This document shows, one piece after another, positions 1 to 9,227 of a stretch of 64,000 bases of DNA; position 1 is the first letter of the stretch; each line of letters starts with the position of its first letter. Both the position numbers and the translations under genes were made by a program. The DNA comes from Halomonas urumqiensis (GTDB taxonomy: Bacteria; Pseudomonadota; Gammaproteobacteria; Pseudomonadales; Halomonadaceae). The notes below the pieces were generated by a model. That model saw only the letters and a list, made by a program, of their open reading frames with translations, had not been told where the DNA came from and ran no database searches. Location of the stretch: positions 1,116,001 to 1,180,000 of the forward strand of contig NZ_PYUD01000001.1 in the NCBI RefSeq assembly GCF_003028575.1, read 5' to 3'.

Positions 1-3000
1 TCAACCTGTTTTCGTGGGCATTGATGCGCCAGGTGTAGCTGCCACCGCTTTCCGATATCACGCAGCCGAAGTCGGGATTGGCGATCACGTTGACCCAGGG
101 AGCGGGCGTGCGCTGGTCGGGCCCAAGGTGTACCACGTACTCTCGCCCGTCGGCAGTGAATCCTCCCAATGGGTTGTTGAGGATCAGGCCTTCCGGCGCG
201 GACGGGGCGGTGCTCGGCATGGGAGCGCGGGGATCCGTCATGCTCAGAAGCGGTGGCCTTGCCACCTGACGCTGGCGCTGGTCGAGCTGTTCTTCCAGGC
301 TGCCGTGGGTGTCGAGGATGATGGCACGGGCCACTGCCTGGAACAGCAGACGGTCTTCGCCCGCGATCTGCTCCAATGGGCGTACGAAGATGCCCCCGGG
401 ACGGTCGAGGTGGCTGGCGACTCCGCCCGAGGCGATCAGCCCCATAATCTGTTCCTGCAACTGTTGGCGGTAGACGGCGTACTCTTCGTTCCAGATCACC
501 AGGTCGACGGCGAGTCCCTGCAGTCGCCAGTGCGCATGCGCTTGGATGAGTTGGCGCACCAGCGCGAGACTGCTGCTGCTGCCGATCCGTAGCAACACGA
601 TGGGCAGATCGCCGGAGATGGCATAGCTCCACAGCGCCGATTGGCCACGGCGGTTCGCGGCGATGATCGCCGGGTCGGCGCGCAGGGCGGGGTGCGAATA
701 GATCACGGCACTGGCCAGTCGCGCATGTAGCTGGGCGTCGGCTTCGCTGGCATCGAGTTGCTCGAGGACCACCTGGCGATGGGTCCAGGTGAGCTCGAAG
801 ACGCGGTCGGCCAGGTGGCGATCCTGGTACTTGGCGATCAGGCACTCCGCATCGGCGCGCGTGCTCGCGATCCCCGTCACCAGATCCAGCGTCACGGCGT
901 GGTGGGGTTCGACGCAGAAGCGGCGGCGAATGGCGGCGATCGGATCGAGCACCGCGCCGGCATGGCCGGACAGTTCACCGGGCTGTTCCATGGCCAACGG
1001 TGCGGCGGTGTCCCGGCAGCGACCAATGAATCGCAGGCGATCCGTTTCGAAGGAGGCTGCCTGGCTTGGCGCGTCACGCACGATCAGCAGCTGGAACATC
1101 CATGCGGTACTTTCCTCCGGGGCTCGCGTGCGACGGTGGCAGAGGACCGCACTGTGAGCAGCGATGATCTCGGTCTGCACGAACAGGTTGCTGAAGGCGG
1201 GATGCAGAGCATCCGTGTCGGCGGGGGCGATGACCACCTCCGCGTAGCTTGTGACCTCGAGTTCGCGGCGTTGCGAGGTATAGTTGGTCAGACGTACCCG
1301 ACGCAGTTCGATGTCATCCTCGGGTGAGACGGCAATCTCGGTATAGGTCTCCATCTCGCCGCCACCGACGCTGTCACGCCGGCGGTACTCGGCGCGCCCC
1401 TCGGCAAAGATCGCCTGATAGTGGGTGCTGGAAGAACATGTCGGTTGGTAGGCGTTCGACCAGCAATGGCCGCTTTCGAGGTCACGCAGATAGCAGAAGA
1501 TGCCATGGTGGTCGCGCGTCGGGTCCTCACGCCAGCGCGTCACGGCGAGGTTGCGCCAGCGGCTGTAGCCACCGCCGGCATTGGTGACCATCACGTGGTA
1601 GCGCCCGTTCGACAGCAATTGCACCGCCGGGGACGCGGTATCGGCGCTATCCAATACCCGTATTGGTGGGTCGCTGCGAATGGTGGCGGTATGCACTTCC
1701 GCCAATCGCGTGATGTGGGTGAACAGGGCGCTGGCGCGGGGGATCCGCTCCTGCAGCAGTAGCAGCACCGCCTGCACGTGGCGGTCGGCACTGAAACGGC
1801 GCTGCATCGGCTGATCCAGCAGCAGGTAGGCCAGGGACAGCAGGCTCATCCCCTGATGGTGTGCCATGAACGAGTGCACCAGCGTCTTGTGGGAACCGCG
1901 TCGCTGGCGCGACGGGCTGTAGTCGACCGCCTCGTACAGCCCGAATTTTCCCATGACGCCTTCTTGCGCCAGGCGCTGCAGGTTGAGGCACGCCGCCACC
2001 GGCGCCACCATCAGGGCCATCACCGACGCGTAGGGGGCGACGACCAGATCCTCTGCCAGTCCGCGCTTCAGCCCCAGGCCCGGGGCACCAAAGGCGCGAT
2101 ACTGGTAGTTGAGCTTGGCGTCGACAGTGTTGTAGGCAGACTCGGAATTTCCCCAAGGCACGCCGCGTTGTCTGCCATAGTCGATCTGGCGGGCCACGGC
2201 GGCGCGACAGGTCTGGTCGAGCAGCGTATTGGGGTAGGTCGGCATCACCAGCATTGGCATCAGGTACTCGAACATCGAGCCACTCCACGACAGCAGCACC
2301 GGTTTGCCCCCGGCGCGGGTCAGCAGTCTGCCAAGGCTGAACCAGCTCTCTTTCGGCAATTGCCCAAGGGCGATTCCCACGAAGCTGCTCAGCCGCGATT
2401 CCGATGCGAGTAGATCGTAATAGCCACTATCGAGGCGCTCCTCGGTGACGTTATAGCCGATGGAGAGCAGGTGCTTGGTGCGATCGAACAAGAAGCCATA
2501 CTCGACCTGTGCGAATTCGAAGCAGCGGGTGGCGAGCTGTTCGAGGGTCGCGATGCGCTGCTGGGCTCGCCGCTTGGCATGCTGAATGGCGTCGCGCAGC
2601 GAGGCTGCCTGGGCGTCATCGTTGGCGGACTGTGCTGGCGCTGTTGAAACACTGCCGAGCACGCTATCCAGCGAGGCGATATCGCTAAGCGTAGGCACGG
2701 CAAACGTCTGAAGTGCCTTGCCGAGCGGGGAGTCGCCAAGCCGTGCCGATTGCGTGAGCCAAGGGGCCAGCTCGTCGAGTTCCTCGAGCATGGACTGGGT
2801 TTGACGTTGCAGGCCGAGTGCCCATTGGTGGGCGTTTTCTTCAAGCAACGGCGCCTGATGCGAAACGCTGGCCTCAGGCTGCGCCGCCTTGGCGAATGGA
2901 CGCATCGCATGGACCAGCACAGCGCTGGCGTCACCCAGACGGGTCAGCGCCTGATACCAGGTCACCAGGCTGTCCTGGGCGGCCGGGCAGGTGCTCTCCA

Positions 3001-6000
3001 GTACCTGCCGATAGACATCCAGTGGCCCTTGCACGGCGCCATCGCCACACTCCTCGATCAGTGCCAGGGTATCGCTCAGGCCTTGCCAGCAGCGCATTGG
3101 CAGAATGGGCGCATGTATTGCGTCGAGCAGACCTCGGCGCAGCGTGAGTAGGCAGCCCGACAAGTTGCCACTATCGACACTCGAGACATAGTGGGGTGGT
3201 AACGGCGCGAGTGATTGCGTGTCGTACCAGTTGTAGAAATGACCACGGTAACGGGGCAGGATTCCCAGCGTGCCCAGGGTCTGTTCACTACGTGTCATCA
3301 GTCCCTTGCCACTGAGGTAGCCAAAATCATGAGCGGCCAGGTTGGCCAGTAACCCCATCCCGATATTGGTCGGAGAGGTGCGATGCGCCAGTGATATCTC
3401 GCGAAAGGCCTGGAGGTTGTCGGGTGGTAGCCAATGGTCCTCGGGGTTGTGGGTCTGTTCGAAGAATGCCCAGGTGCGTCTGGCCAGGCGTTGCAGAAAT
3501 CGGGTCTGCACGGCATCCAGTTGCGATGGGCGCGGGATCTGCGGATGGCTCAGCCACCAGGCCAGGCCCGGGGCAACCGCCCACAGCACCAGCAATGGAG
3601 CTGCCGCGAGCAGCGTCATCGGCTCAGCGATGGCAAGCACCAGGGCCACGCCGACGGCCAGTACGGGGGCCAGCCACATTTGCCTGAGCAGGCCACCCAG
3701 GCCATCGGCGCCGGGGTGTGGCGTGGCAGCCCGGCTACTGCTCGAAGGCACCCACTCGAGCAGACGACGGTGACTGACATGGCATCGCCACAGGGTTCGC
3801 AGGATGGCATCCAGATGGATGTAGGCCTCAAACGGCAGGCAGGCAAGCTGAAAGCCGGCCTGACCAGTGCGTCCGATCAGATCGCGAGAGGTGCACGCCA
3901 GATGCTGCCCAAGCCGGCGCTCGTCTGGCTTGTTGAAAAGCGCGCGTATGACGTCACCAAGGACAGGTATCAACAGTAGCGCCGCGGCGCCGAGGGTCCA
4001 TACCCAGGCGGTGGCTGGCTGCGTCCATCCCACCAGCAGCAGCCCCGCCAGAGCGATGGGAAAGAGGCTGCGCCGCAAGTTGTCGGCAAGCTTCCAGCGA
4101 GACAGCGGGGTGAGGGCGCTGCCGGTTTGGCCTCCGGTCTCGGTATTACCCGCCGGAGGCTGCCGGCTCAACCAGCCGGTGAGCTGCCAGTCGCCACGTA
4201 TCCAACGCTTTCGGCGTTTGACGTCGTCGAGGTAGTGGCTTGGATGATCCTCATACAGAAGAATATCGCTCACCAGCCCCGAGCGGGCATGGCATCCTTC
4301 CAGTAGATCATGACTGAGGACGAGGTTATCGGGAAAGCGCGTGCCCACCGCCCGTTCGAAGGCATCGATATCGTAAATGCCCTTGCCGATGTAGGAGCCT
4401 TCGTCGAACAGGTCCTGATAGAGGTCGGAAATGGCCATGGTATAGGGGTCGATGCCCGCTTCACCACCGAACAGCCGCGCATAGCGCGAACGGTTGGCGC
4501 CTTCAAGGCTTGCCGCGATGCTGGGCTGCAGGATGCCGTGGCCATCGATGACCATGCCCGTCCGTGGATCATGACGAGGGTGATTGAGGGGGTGGGACAT
4601 GGCGCTGACCAGCTGTCGAGCGGCATCACGCGGCAGCTCGGTATCGCTGTCGAGGGTGATCACGTATTTGATGTCCGACAGCGGCGAGATGTCACCGACA
4701 ACCAGTGCGAAGCGCTGACGACCGTCGGTCTCCGGATTGCCGCGCAGCAGAGCGTTGAGGTCCGCGAGCTTGCCGCGCTTGCGTTCGTGGCCCATCCAGC
4801 AGCGTTCCCGCGCGTTCCAGCAACGCGGGCGGTGGAAAAGATAGAACGGTGTCGCGTCACCACCGAGTGAGCGCCAATCTTCCGCATAGTTAGCATTCAA
4901 TCGCTGGATGCCGTCGTGTGCCTGAGTCAGCAGGGTAGCGTCACCCGGCAGGCTGGCCTGCTGGGCATCGCTGAAGTCGGTCAGCAGAGCAAGATGCAGA
5001 TGTGCATCCTGGTTGGCCAGAAAACGCACCTCGAGGGATTCCAGCAGGGATTCGATGGAGGCCGCGTCCGTGAGCAGCGTGGGCGTCACGACCAGGGTGC
5101 GACACGTAGCGGGGATGCCGCCTTTGACCTCCATGCGCGGCAGCGTGCGCGGCGTCACCATCATTGCCGTCAGCCGGTTGACCAACGATACCGCCGTCTG
5201 ACTGCTGGTCAGCAGTGACAACACCGTGACACTCACGACCCAGGCCAGTGGCGCCTGGGTAGGGAGTTGCGACAAGGCGGCAAACAACAGGGCGGCGCTG
5301 ATCAGCAAGGTGAAACCGGCGATACCGGCCAGATAGAAGGAGAGAGCACGCCGCCGCAGGCGGATGCCGAGGCGTTGGCGTAGTGAGCGTCGCGCTTTGG
5401 CTTGCTGGGCCAGTTTGGGAAGGCCGGCACCGATCAGATAGTAGCCGACGTGTCGGGTGCGTTCGAGGTCGTCGTGCGCCTGATCAGGCAAGGCGGCGAG
5501 CCTCACGGCAAGGCCCGCCACCCCGCTTTCGTCAAGTGGCGACTGGCTGGCCGTGGCTTCCACCACATGCCGATAGCGGTCACGGGTGGCGAAATCCATA
5601 CGCGGATAGATGCCGCTGGGGTCTTCTCGCAGGATCTGCTCGACGGCACTTTGCGACTCCACGAAGTCCTGCCAGTCGATGGCGCCAATGACCCTGAGAC
5701 TGCCGATGCTGTTGCTCACCGACACCTGATCGGATGCTTGCTGCTGATTGGCGATCAGGATGTGCTGCTCGATACTGGTGCCCGAGTCGGAGAGTCTCTG
5801 CTCCATCCAGGAGAGCGGTAGTGCCAGCGCCGGACCGCGGCCCTGCAGCCGTCTCGACAGCACGGCAACGAACTCACTGCTCATCAGCGGTTTCGAGCGA
5901 GCCATGTCGGCGACCTGAAGTATCAGGTTCTTGGGGTCGCTCTCGGCGATATCCACCATGCGCTCGGCCCAGCCTTCGGCCAGTTGGCGCTCGTCGAGTA

Positions 6001-6655
6001 CCGCCTCGAGGCGGTCGGAAACCTGGCGCAGGTTCTCGATCAGCGCCAGACGGAGCATGATGGGGATCGCCCATAGCTCGCCCAGCGTCAAGGTAGTGTG
6101 GTGCTGGTAGGCGGTCACGAAGCGGCTCAGGCTATCAAACGCCAGATGACCGTCGCTATGGGCGATGGCTTCCATGGCAATGTCGTAGACGCGTGGCCTT
6201 CCCGCGGAGGGGCCGGTCGAAAGCCTCGGCAGCGCCTTGCTGTAGCCAGGTGGCAGATGCCGCTTGGCGGTCAGCATTTGCTCCTCGAGCAGGTGGAAGT
6301 TGTCCAGCAGTCCTTCGCCTGCGGGGGCAATGCGTTGCTGTTCGGCCACCGCCTCGGTCAACCGGTTGCAGCTATCGACCAGTGCGTGCTCATTGCTGCG
6401 CAGTCGAGGAAGCAGCAGGTCGGGTGCGTATCCCCTGGCGAGCTGATGGCTGTTGGCGAGCCATTCGCCATGCGCCTCCATCTGGGCGGCGCTGAACAAC
6501 TCGGCACGAGGAGGGGGGGCGACGTCGCTATCGGGCACTGTCGGACGTCTGGCGTTCAGCCATTGCCCAAGGCGAGAGCGGCTCTTTCGGTAGCTAGTGA
6601 GGAGTGTCAAGGTGGGCGCCTGGCGTAAGCCCAGGCCTGATAGCACGATCACCAC
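1..6655 (-). CDS. ndvB: Cyclic beta-1,2-glucan synthetase (NdvB-like), 3' end outside window
   Basis: Reading the minus strand leftwards from about 6655 gives one uninterrupted frame of some 2,218 codons that is still open at base 1. Seen in order: a soluble N-terminal region; a membrane pair near residues 442-485; a family 84 glycosyltransferase domain with DSDTELP near residue 670 and a RRKRWIRGDW motif near 815; further membrane segments near 865-900 and 995-1035; a glycoamylase-like domain near 1385-1630 (ending with SFMAHHQGMSLL); then the start of the GH94-like phosphorylase part. NdvB proteins make periplasmic cyclic glucans that act in osmoadaptation and are usually about 2,800-2,900 residues, so some 600 residues lie outside. 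An in-frame TAG sits just upstream. No ATG lies near the start; GTG codons at 6655, 6652 and 6646 are candidates and the ribosome site is weak, so the start is uncertain. Confidence 0.85.
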   Translation of the reverse strand, partial: MVIVLSGLGLRQAPTLTLLTSYRKSRSRLGQWLNARRPTVPDSDVAPPPRAELFSAAQMEAHGEWLANSHQLARGYAPDLLLPRLRSNEHALVDSCNRLTEAVAEQQRIAPAGEGLLDNFHLLEEQMLTAKRHLPPGYSKALPRLSTGPSAGRPRVYDIAMEAIAHSDGHLAFDSLSRFVTAYQHHTTLTLGELWAIPIMLRLALIENLRQVSDRLEAVLDERQLAEGWAERMVDIAESDPKNLILQVADMARSKPLMSSEFVAVLSRRLQGRGPALALPLSWMEQRLSDSGTSIEQHILIANQQQASDQVSVSNSIGSLRVIGAIDWQDFVESQSAVEQILREDPSGIYPRMDFATRDRYRHVVEATASQSPLDESGVAGLAVRLAALPDQAHDDLERTRHVGYYLIGAGLPKLAQQAKARRSLRQRLGIRLRRRALSFYLAGIAGFTLLISAALLFAALSQLPTQAPLAWVVSVTVLSLLTSSQTAVSLVNRLTAMMVTPRTLPRMEVKGGIPATCRTLVVTPTLLTDAASIESLLESLEVRFLANQDAHLHLALLTDFSDAQQASLPGDATLLTQAHDGIQRLNANYAEDWRSLGGDATPFYLFHRPRCWNARERCWMGHERKRGKLADLNALLRGNPETDGRQRFALVVGDISPLSDIKYVITLDSDTELPRDAARQLVSAMSHPLNHPRHDPRTGMVIDGHGILQPSIAASLEGANRSRYARLFGGEAGIDPYTMAISDLYQDLFDEGSYIGKGIYDIDAFERAVGTRFPDNLVLSHDLLEGCHARSGLVSDILLYEDHPSHYLDDVKRRKRWIRGDWQLTGWLSRQPPAGNTETGGQTGSALTPLSRWKLADNLRRSLFPIALAGLLLVGWTQPATAWVWTLGAAALLLIPVLGDVIRALFNKPDERRLGQHLACTSRDLIGRTGQAGFQLACLPFEAYIHLDAILRTLWRCHVSHRRLLEWVPSSSSRAATPHPGADGLGGLLRQMWLAPVLAVGVALVLAIAEPMTLLAAAPLLVLWAVAPGLAWWLSHPQIPRPSQLDAVQTRFLQRLARRTWAFFEQTHNPEDHWLPPDNLQAFREISLAHRTSPTNIGMGLLANLAAHDFGYLSGKGLMTRSEQTLGTLGILPRYRGHFYNWYDTQSLAPLPPHYVSSVDSGNLSGCLLTLRRGLLDAIHAPILPMRCWQGLSDTLALIEECGDGAVQGPLDVYRQVLESTCPAAQDSLVTWYQALTRLGDASAVLVHAMRPFAKAAQPEASVSHQAPLLEENAHQWALGLQRQTQSMLEELDELAPWLTQSARLGDSPLGKALQTFAVPTLSDIASLDSVLGSVSTAPAQSANDDAQAASLRDAIQHAKRRAQQRIATLEQLATRCFEFAQVEYGFLFDRTKHLLSIGYNVTEERLDSGYYDLLASESRLSSFVGIALGQLPKESWFSLGRLLTRAGGKPVLLSWSGSMFEYLMPMLVMPTYPNTLLDQTCRAAVARQIDYGRQRGVPWGNSESAYNTVDAKLNYQYRAFGAPGLGLKRGLAEDLVVAPYASVMALMVAPVAACLNLQRLAQEGVMGKFGLYEAVDYSPSRQRRGSHKTLVHSFMAHHQGMSLLSLAYLLLDQPMQRRFSADRHVQAVLLLLQERIPRASALFTHITRLAEVHTATIRSDPPIRVLDSADTASPAVQLLSNGRYHVMVTNAGGGYSRWRNLAVTRWREDPTRDHHGIFCYLRDLESGHCWSNAYQPTCSSSTHYQAIFAEGRAEYRRRDSVGGGEMETYTEIAVSPEDDIELRRVRLTNYTSQRRELEVTSYAEVVIAPADTDALHPAFSNLFVQTEIIAAHSAVLCHRRTRAPEESTAWMFQLLIVRDAPSQAASFETDRLRFIGRCRDTAAPLAMEQPGELSGHAGAVLDPIAAIRRRFCVEPHHAVTLDLVTGIASTRADAECLIAKYQDRHLADRVFELTWTHRQVVLEQLDASEADAQLHARLASAVIYSHPALRADPAIIAANRRGQSALWSYAISGDLPIVLLRIGSSSSLALVRQLIQAHAHWRLQGLAVDLVIWNEEYAVYRQQLQEQIMGLIASGGVASHLDRPGGIFVRPLEQIAGEDRLLFQAVARAIILDTHGSLEEQLDQRQRQVARPPLLSMTDPRAPMPSTAPSAPEGLILNNPLGGFTADGREYVVHLGPDQRTPAPWVNVIANPDFGCVISESGGSYTWRINAHENRL

Positions 6656-6669
6656 CAGGCCTGGGGCGG

Positions 6670-6733
6670 TATGTCCGTTAGATAACGCATACTAGGTGGC
6701 CAGTTACCCGGCGTCGGTACGTTAGCGGACATA
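6670..6733. repeat. Inverted repeat TATGTCCG/CGGACATA upstream of the glucan synthetase
   Basis: TATGTCCG at 6670-6677 is an exact reverse complement of CGGACATA at 6726-6733, with 48 bases between. It lies in the roughly 300-base stretch between the glucan synthetase and the LysR gene, just upstream of the former. Spacing is too wide for a simple terminator. It might be a pair of operator half-sites or chance. The rest of 6656-6956 shows only a possible 37-residue membrane peptide. Confidence 0.25.
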
Positions 6734-6745
6734 GCGGGAACCGAG

Positions 6746-6859
6746 TCAGCATACGTTCGATGCAGTTCCTGGTGGCGCCAGCGGCAGCCACTGCCAGAGC
6801 AGGCCGAGCAAGATCAGGCCCGCCAGCAGGCTGAAGGCAATGATGTGGGATCGAGACAT
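6746..6859 (-). CDS. Possible small single-helix membrane peptide
   Basis: A 37-codon frame starting MSRSHIIAF carries one hydrophobic stretch (SLLAGLILLGLLWQWL) followed by a short polar tail ending in Cys. An upstream in-frame ATG at 6928 would give 60 residues but its extra residues look unstructured. No good ribosome binding site precedes the 6859 start. It lies between the LysR gene and the glucan synthetase on the same strand. Many real membrane peptides look like this, but so do chance frames; I do not recognise a family. Confidence 0.25.
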   Translation of the reverse strand: MSRSHIIAFSLLAGLILLGLLWQWLPLAPPGTASNVC

Positions 6860-6956
6860 GTGGTGGATGTCCGCCGGTTCAGCGAGGCGGGCGGCCCAAG
6901 CTGTTAATGCGTTGAGTGTGGGCCCCATCCTTTGTCATGCAGACCCACCAGGGAAG

Positions 6957-7862
6957 TCACACTTCCGGTGGGCGAGCATTGATCAATTCCCACAGCTGAT
7001 CGGCAGCGCTGGCACCATCTCCAGGTTGCCGGTAGCAGGCGACCACCAGCATCGGCCCGCCCAGTTGCTCCAGCAGCGAGACGAGATTTCCCGCCTCCAG
7101 TTCCGACTCGATCAGGCCATGTGGTAGCCAGCCGATCCCCAGGCCGGCCAGGGCGAGTTCGCGAATGCCGATCGTGAAGGCGGTTTCGCAGACCAGCTCG
7201 ACATCGTAATGGCGTTGTAGATCCAGTAGGTAAGGAGACGACAACACGCTGCCCAGAAAACTGCTGGGGTCATAGCCGATCAAGGGCAGCCGGGTCTGGT
7301 GCTCCAGATCGAATATCGGCTGACCGAAGCGGTCGGCTGCGCAGACTGGCACGAGTTGCTCGGTTCCCAGCGGTACACGCTCCACGCCCTCGCGTTCCAC
7401 TCGAAGCGGTGTCCCCTCGAGCTCGCTGCACAGCAACAGGTCCGCATCGCCGCGTTGGAATTCGCGGATGCAGTCGCTGCGATCCGATGATCTGACCTGC
7501 ACTCTGGCTTGTGGGGCGCGCTGGCGAAAGTGTCGCAGCAGGCGTGGCAGGTAACTGACGGTCAAGGTGTGCTGGGTGGTCAGGATGGCGCGCGGGCCTT
7601 GCCTGGCATCCGCGCGGATACGACCACGTAGTGCATAGAGGTGGGCCAGCCAGTCACGAAGCGAGGCCTCATAGGCTTGCGCATGGGGTAGCAGCGTCAG
7701 GCGTGGTGAGTGTCGGTCGATCAGTTCGACACCCAACCAATCCTCCAATTGCCGTATACGCCGCGAGAACGCGGGCTGTGTAACGTGACGCCGCGCCGCC
7801 GCCTGCGAAAAGGTGCCTGCCTCGATAAGCGCAAGGAAATCCTCAATCCACTCTATTTTCAT
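6957..7862 (-). CDS. LysR-family transcriptional regulator
   Basis: This 301-residue protein has the LysR layout: an N-terminal winged helix-turn-helix (residues 1-60, with SQAAARRHVTQPAFSRRIRQLE) and a C-terminal periplasmic-binding-protein-like effector domain (about 90-290). It is transcribed divergently from the CuyA/D-cysteine desulfhydrase gene across 212 bases, the classic arrangement for a LysR regulator and its target. By position it is the likely regulator of the sulfur/sulfonate cluster at 8075-14751 and may respond to its substrate. The effector is not deducible from sequence. A dyad of LysR type (ATACT-N5-AGTAT) lies 34 bases upstream of its start codon. Confidence 0.9.
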   Translation of the reverse strand: MKIEWIEDFLALIEAGTFSQAAARRHVTQPAFSRRIRQLEDWLGVELIDRHSPRLTLLPHAQAYEASLRDWLAHLYALRGRIRADARQGPRAILTTQHTLTVSYLPRLLRHFRQRAPQARVQVRSSDRSDCIREFQRGDADLLLCSELEGTPLRVEREGVERVPLGTEQLVPVCAADRFGQPIFDLEHQTRLPLIGYDPSSFLGSVLSSPYLLDLQRHYDVELVCETAFTIGIRELALAGLGIGWLPHGLIESELEAGNLVSLLEQLGGPMLVVACYRQPGDGASAADQLWELINARPPEV

Positions 7863-7895
7863 GATGATTCCCTGAAAAGCTCTATAAAAACAATA

Positions 7896-7910
7896 ATACT
7901 ACCTAAGTAT
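7896..7910. promoter_or_regulatory. Candidate LysR operator, ATACT-N5-AGTAT
   Basis: ATACT at 7896-7900 and AGTAT at 7906-7910 form a perfect dyad with the T-N11-A spacing typical of LysR-type binding sites. It lies in the divergent region between the LysR gene and cuyA, close to the regulator start, as expected for an autoregulatory recognition site. A second dyad, GCGAA-N6-TTCGC at 7992-8007, lies nearer cuyA. Binding is inferred, not shown. Confidence 0.45.
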
Positions 7911-8074
7911 GCAGAAATTTAATTGCCTGACAGTATCTTGGCATTAGTCGAAATGAACCTCCAGGCACTAGCTTCATAAGACGATAAAAAAGCGAACCAT
8001 GATTCGCCACACCCTGGTCGCTGGTCATAAAAAAGAGCACGCCCATGCAAAAAATTACTCGCCTGGAGGCCCGC

Positions 8075-9094
8075 ATGCACCTGTCCCGTTTCCCCCGCAT
8101 CCGTCTTGGACACCTGCCGACACCGCTCGAGCCGATGGATAACCTCAGCCGTTTGCTGGGAGGGCCGCGCCTGTGGGTCAAGCGTGACGATTGCACCGGC
8201 CTTTCCAGTGGTGGCAACAAGACCCGCAAACTCGAGTTCCTGATGGCCGATGCCCAGGAAAAAGGTGCCGATACGATCATTACCCAGGGGGCCACCCAGT
8301 CGAATCACGCGCGCCAGACCGTTGCGGCGGCCTGCAAGCTGGGGCTCAAATGCCACATCCTGCTCGAGGACCGCACCGGCAGTGATGACCCTGCCTACGT
8401 CCACAACGGCAACGTGTTCCTCGACCAGTTGCATGGTGCAACGGTCAGCAAGCGCCCTGGTGGCGCCGACATGCCGACCGAGATGGAGAAACTGGCCGAG
8501 CAACTCAAGGAAGCCGGCAAGACGCCCTACATCATCCCCGGCGGTGGCTCCAACGAGATCGGGGCGCTGGGTTACGTCAATGCGGCCCTGGAACTGCTGG
8601 CCCAGGCCAATGACATGGGGCTGCAGATCGATCACCTGGTGCATGCCACCGGTAGCGCCGGCACCCAGGCGGGGCTGGTCACCGGGCTTGCCGCCTGCCA
8701 TGCGGGTATTCCGGTACTCGGCATCGGTGTACGCGCCCCCCAGGACAAGCAGGAAGCCAACGTCTTCGCACTGGCCCAGAAGACCGAAGCCAAGCTGGGG
8801 CTATCGGGTGTGGTGAGCCGCCAGGATGTTGTCGCCAATTGCGACTATGTCGGCGACGGCTATGGCATTCCCACCGAGAGCATGGTCGAGGCCGTCACGC
8901 TGCTGGCGAGACATGAAGGCATCCTGCTGGACCCGGTCTACTCCGGTAAGGGCATGGCGGGGCTGATCGACCTGATTCGCCAGGGCCACTTCAAGGAAGG
9001 CGAGAACGTTGTCTTTCTGCACACCGGCGGCAGCGTGGCACTGTTCGGTTACCCCGGCGCCTTCGATTTCCCTGATTACACGGCGACAACGTGA
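8075..9094 (+). CDS. cuyA: PLP-dependent L-cysteate sulfo-lyase / D-cysteine desulfhydrase
   Basis: The 339-residue protein belongs to the ACC deaminase/D-cysteine desulfhydrase family of fold-type II PLP enzymes. The PLP lysine is Lys49 in [24 protein letters not shown] and [11 protein letters not shown] are cofactor and substrate loops. Family members split D-cysteine to pyruvate, H2S and ammonia, or L-cysteate to pyruvate, sulfite and ammonia (CuyA). The N-terminus ([20 protein letters not shown]), and a neighbouring TRAP transporter and SuyZ-type exporter, favour CuyA; this choice is inference and dcyD is the alternative name. I place the start at ATG 8075 rather than 8045 because GGAGG at 8065-8069 is 5 bases upstream and family members start with this MHL. 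It is the first gene rightward from the LysR divergent region. Confidence 0.85.
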   Translation: MHLSRFPRIRLGHLPTPLEPMDNLSRLLGGPRLWVKRDDCTGLSSGGNKTRKLEFLMADAQEKGADTIITQGATQSNHARQTVAAACKLGLKCHILLEDRTGSDDPAYVHNGNVFLDQLHGATVSKRPGGADMPTEMEKLAEQLKEAGKTPYIIPGGGSNEIGALGYVNAALELLAQANDMGLQIDHLVHATGSAGTQAGLVTGLAACHAGIPVLGIGVRAPQDKQEANVFALAQKTEAKLGLSGVVSRQDVVANCDYVGDGYGIPTESMVEAVTLLARHEGILLDPVYSGKGMAGLIDLIRQGHFKEGENVVFLHTGGSVALFGYPGAFDFPDYTATT

Positions 9095-9149
9095 ATCTGG
9101 TGGAATTGCAAGATTACTTTTCGGCATCGGAGCGCTTAGTATTCGTTCT

Positions 9150-9189
9150 ATGGATGGTAGTATAATAATAAATGGATAGTTGTATAATA
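9150..9189. repeat. Direct repeat upstream of the TRAP operon, period 22 bp
   Basis: The 18-base block ATGGATGGTAGTATAATA (9150-9167) recurs as ATGGATAGTTGTATAATA (9172-9189), 16 of 18 bases identical, offset 22 bases, i.e. two helical turns. Both copies end in a TATAAT-like hexamer (9161-9166 and 9183-9188) and neither has a good -35 box at the right distance. The location, 39 bases upstream of dctP, suggests tandem activator sites and a regulated promoter for the TRAP-amidase genes. Inference from position and phasing only. Confidence 0.5.
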
Positions 9190-9227
9190 GTATTTTGAAC
9201 AAAATCAACTAGGAATAAGGTGTCAAG

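Noticed and set aside
14-592. 192-codon plus-strand frame at the left edge
   Set aside because: Lies opposite the GH94-like part of the glucan synthetase, which reads through on the minus strand.
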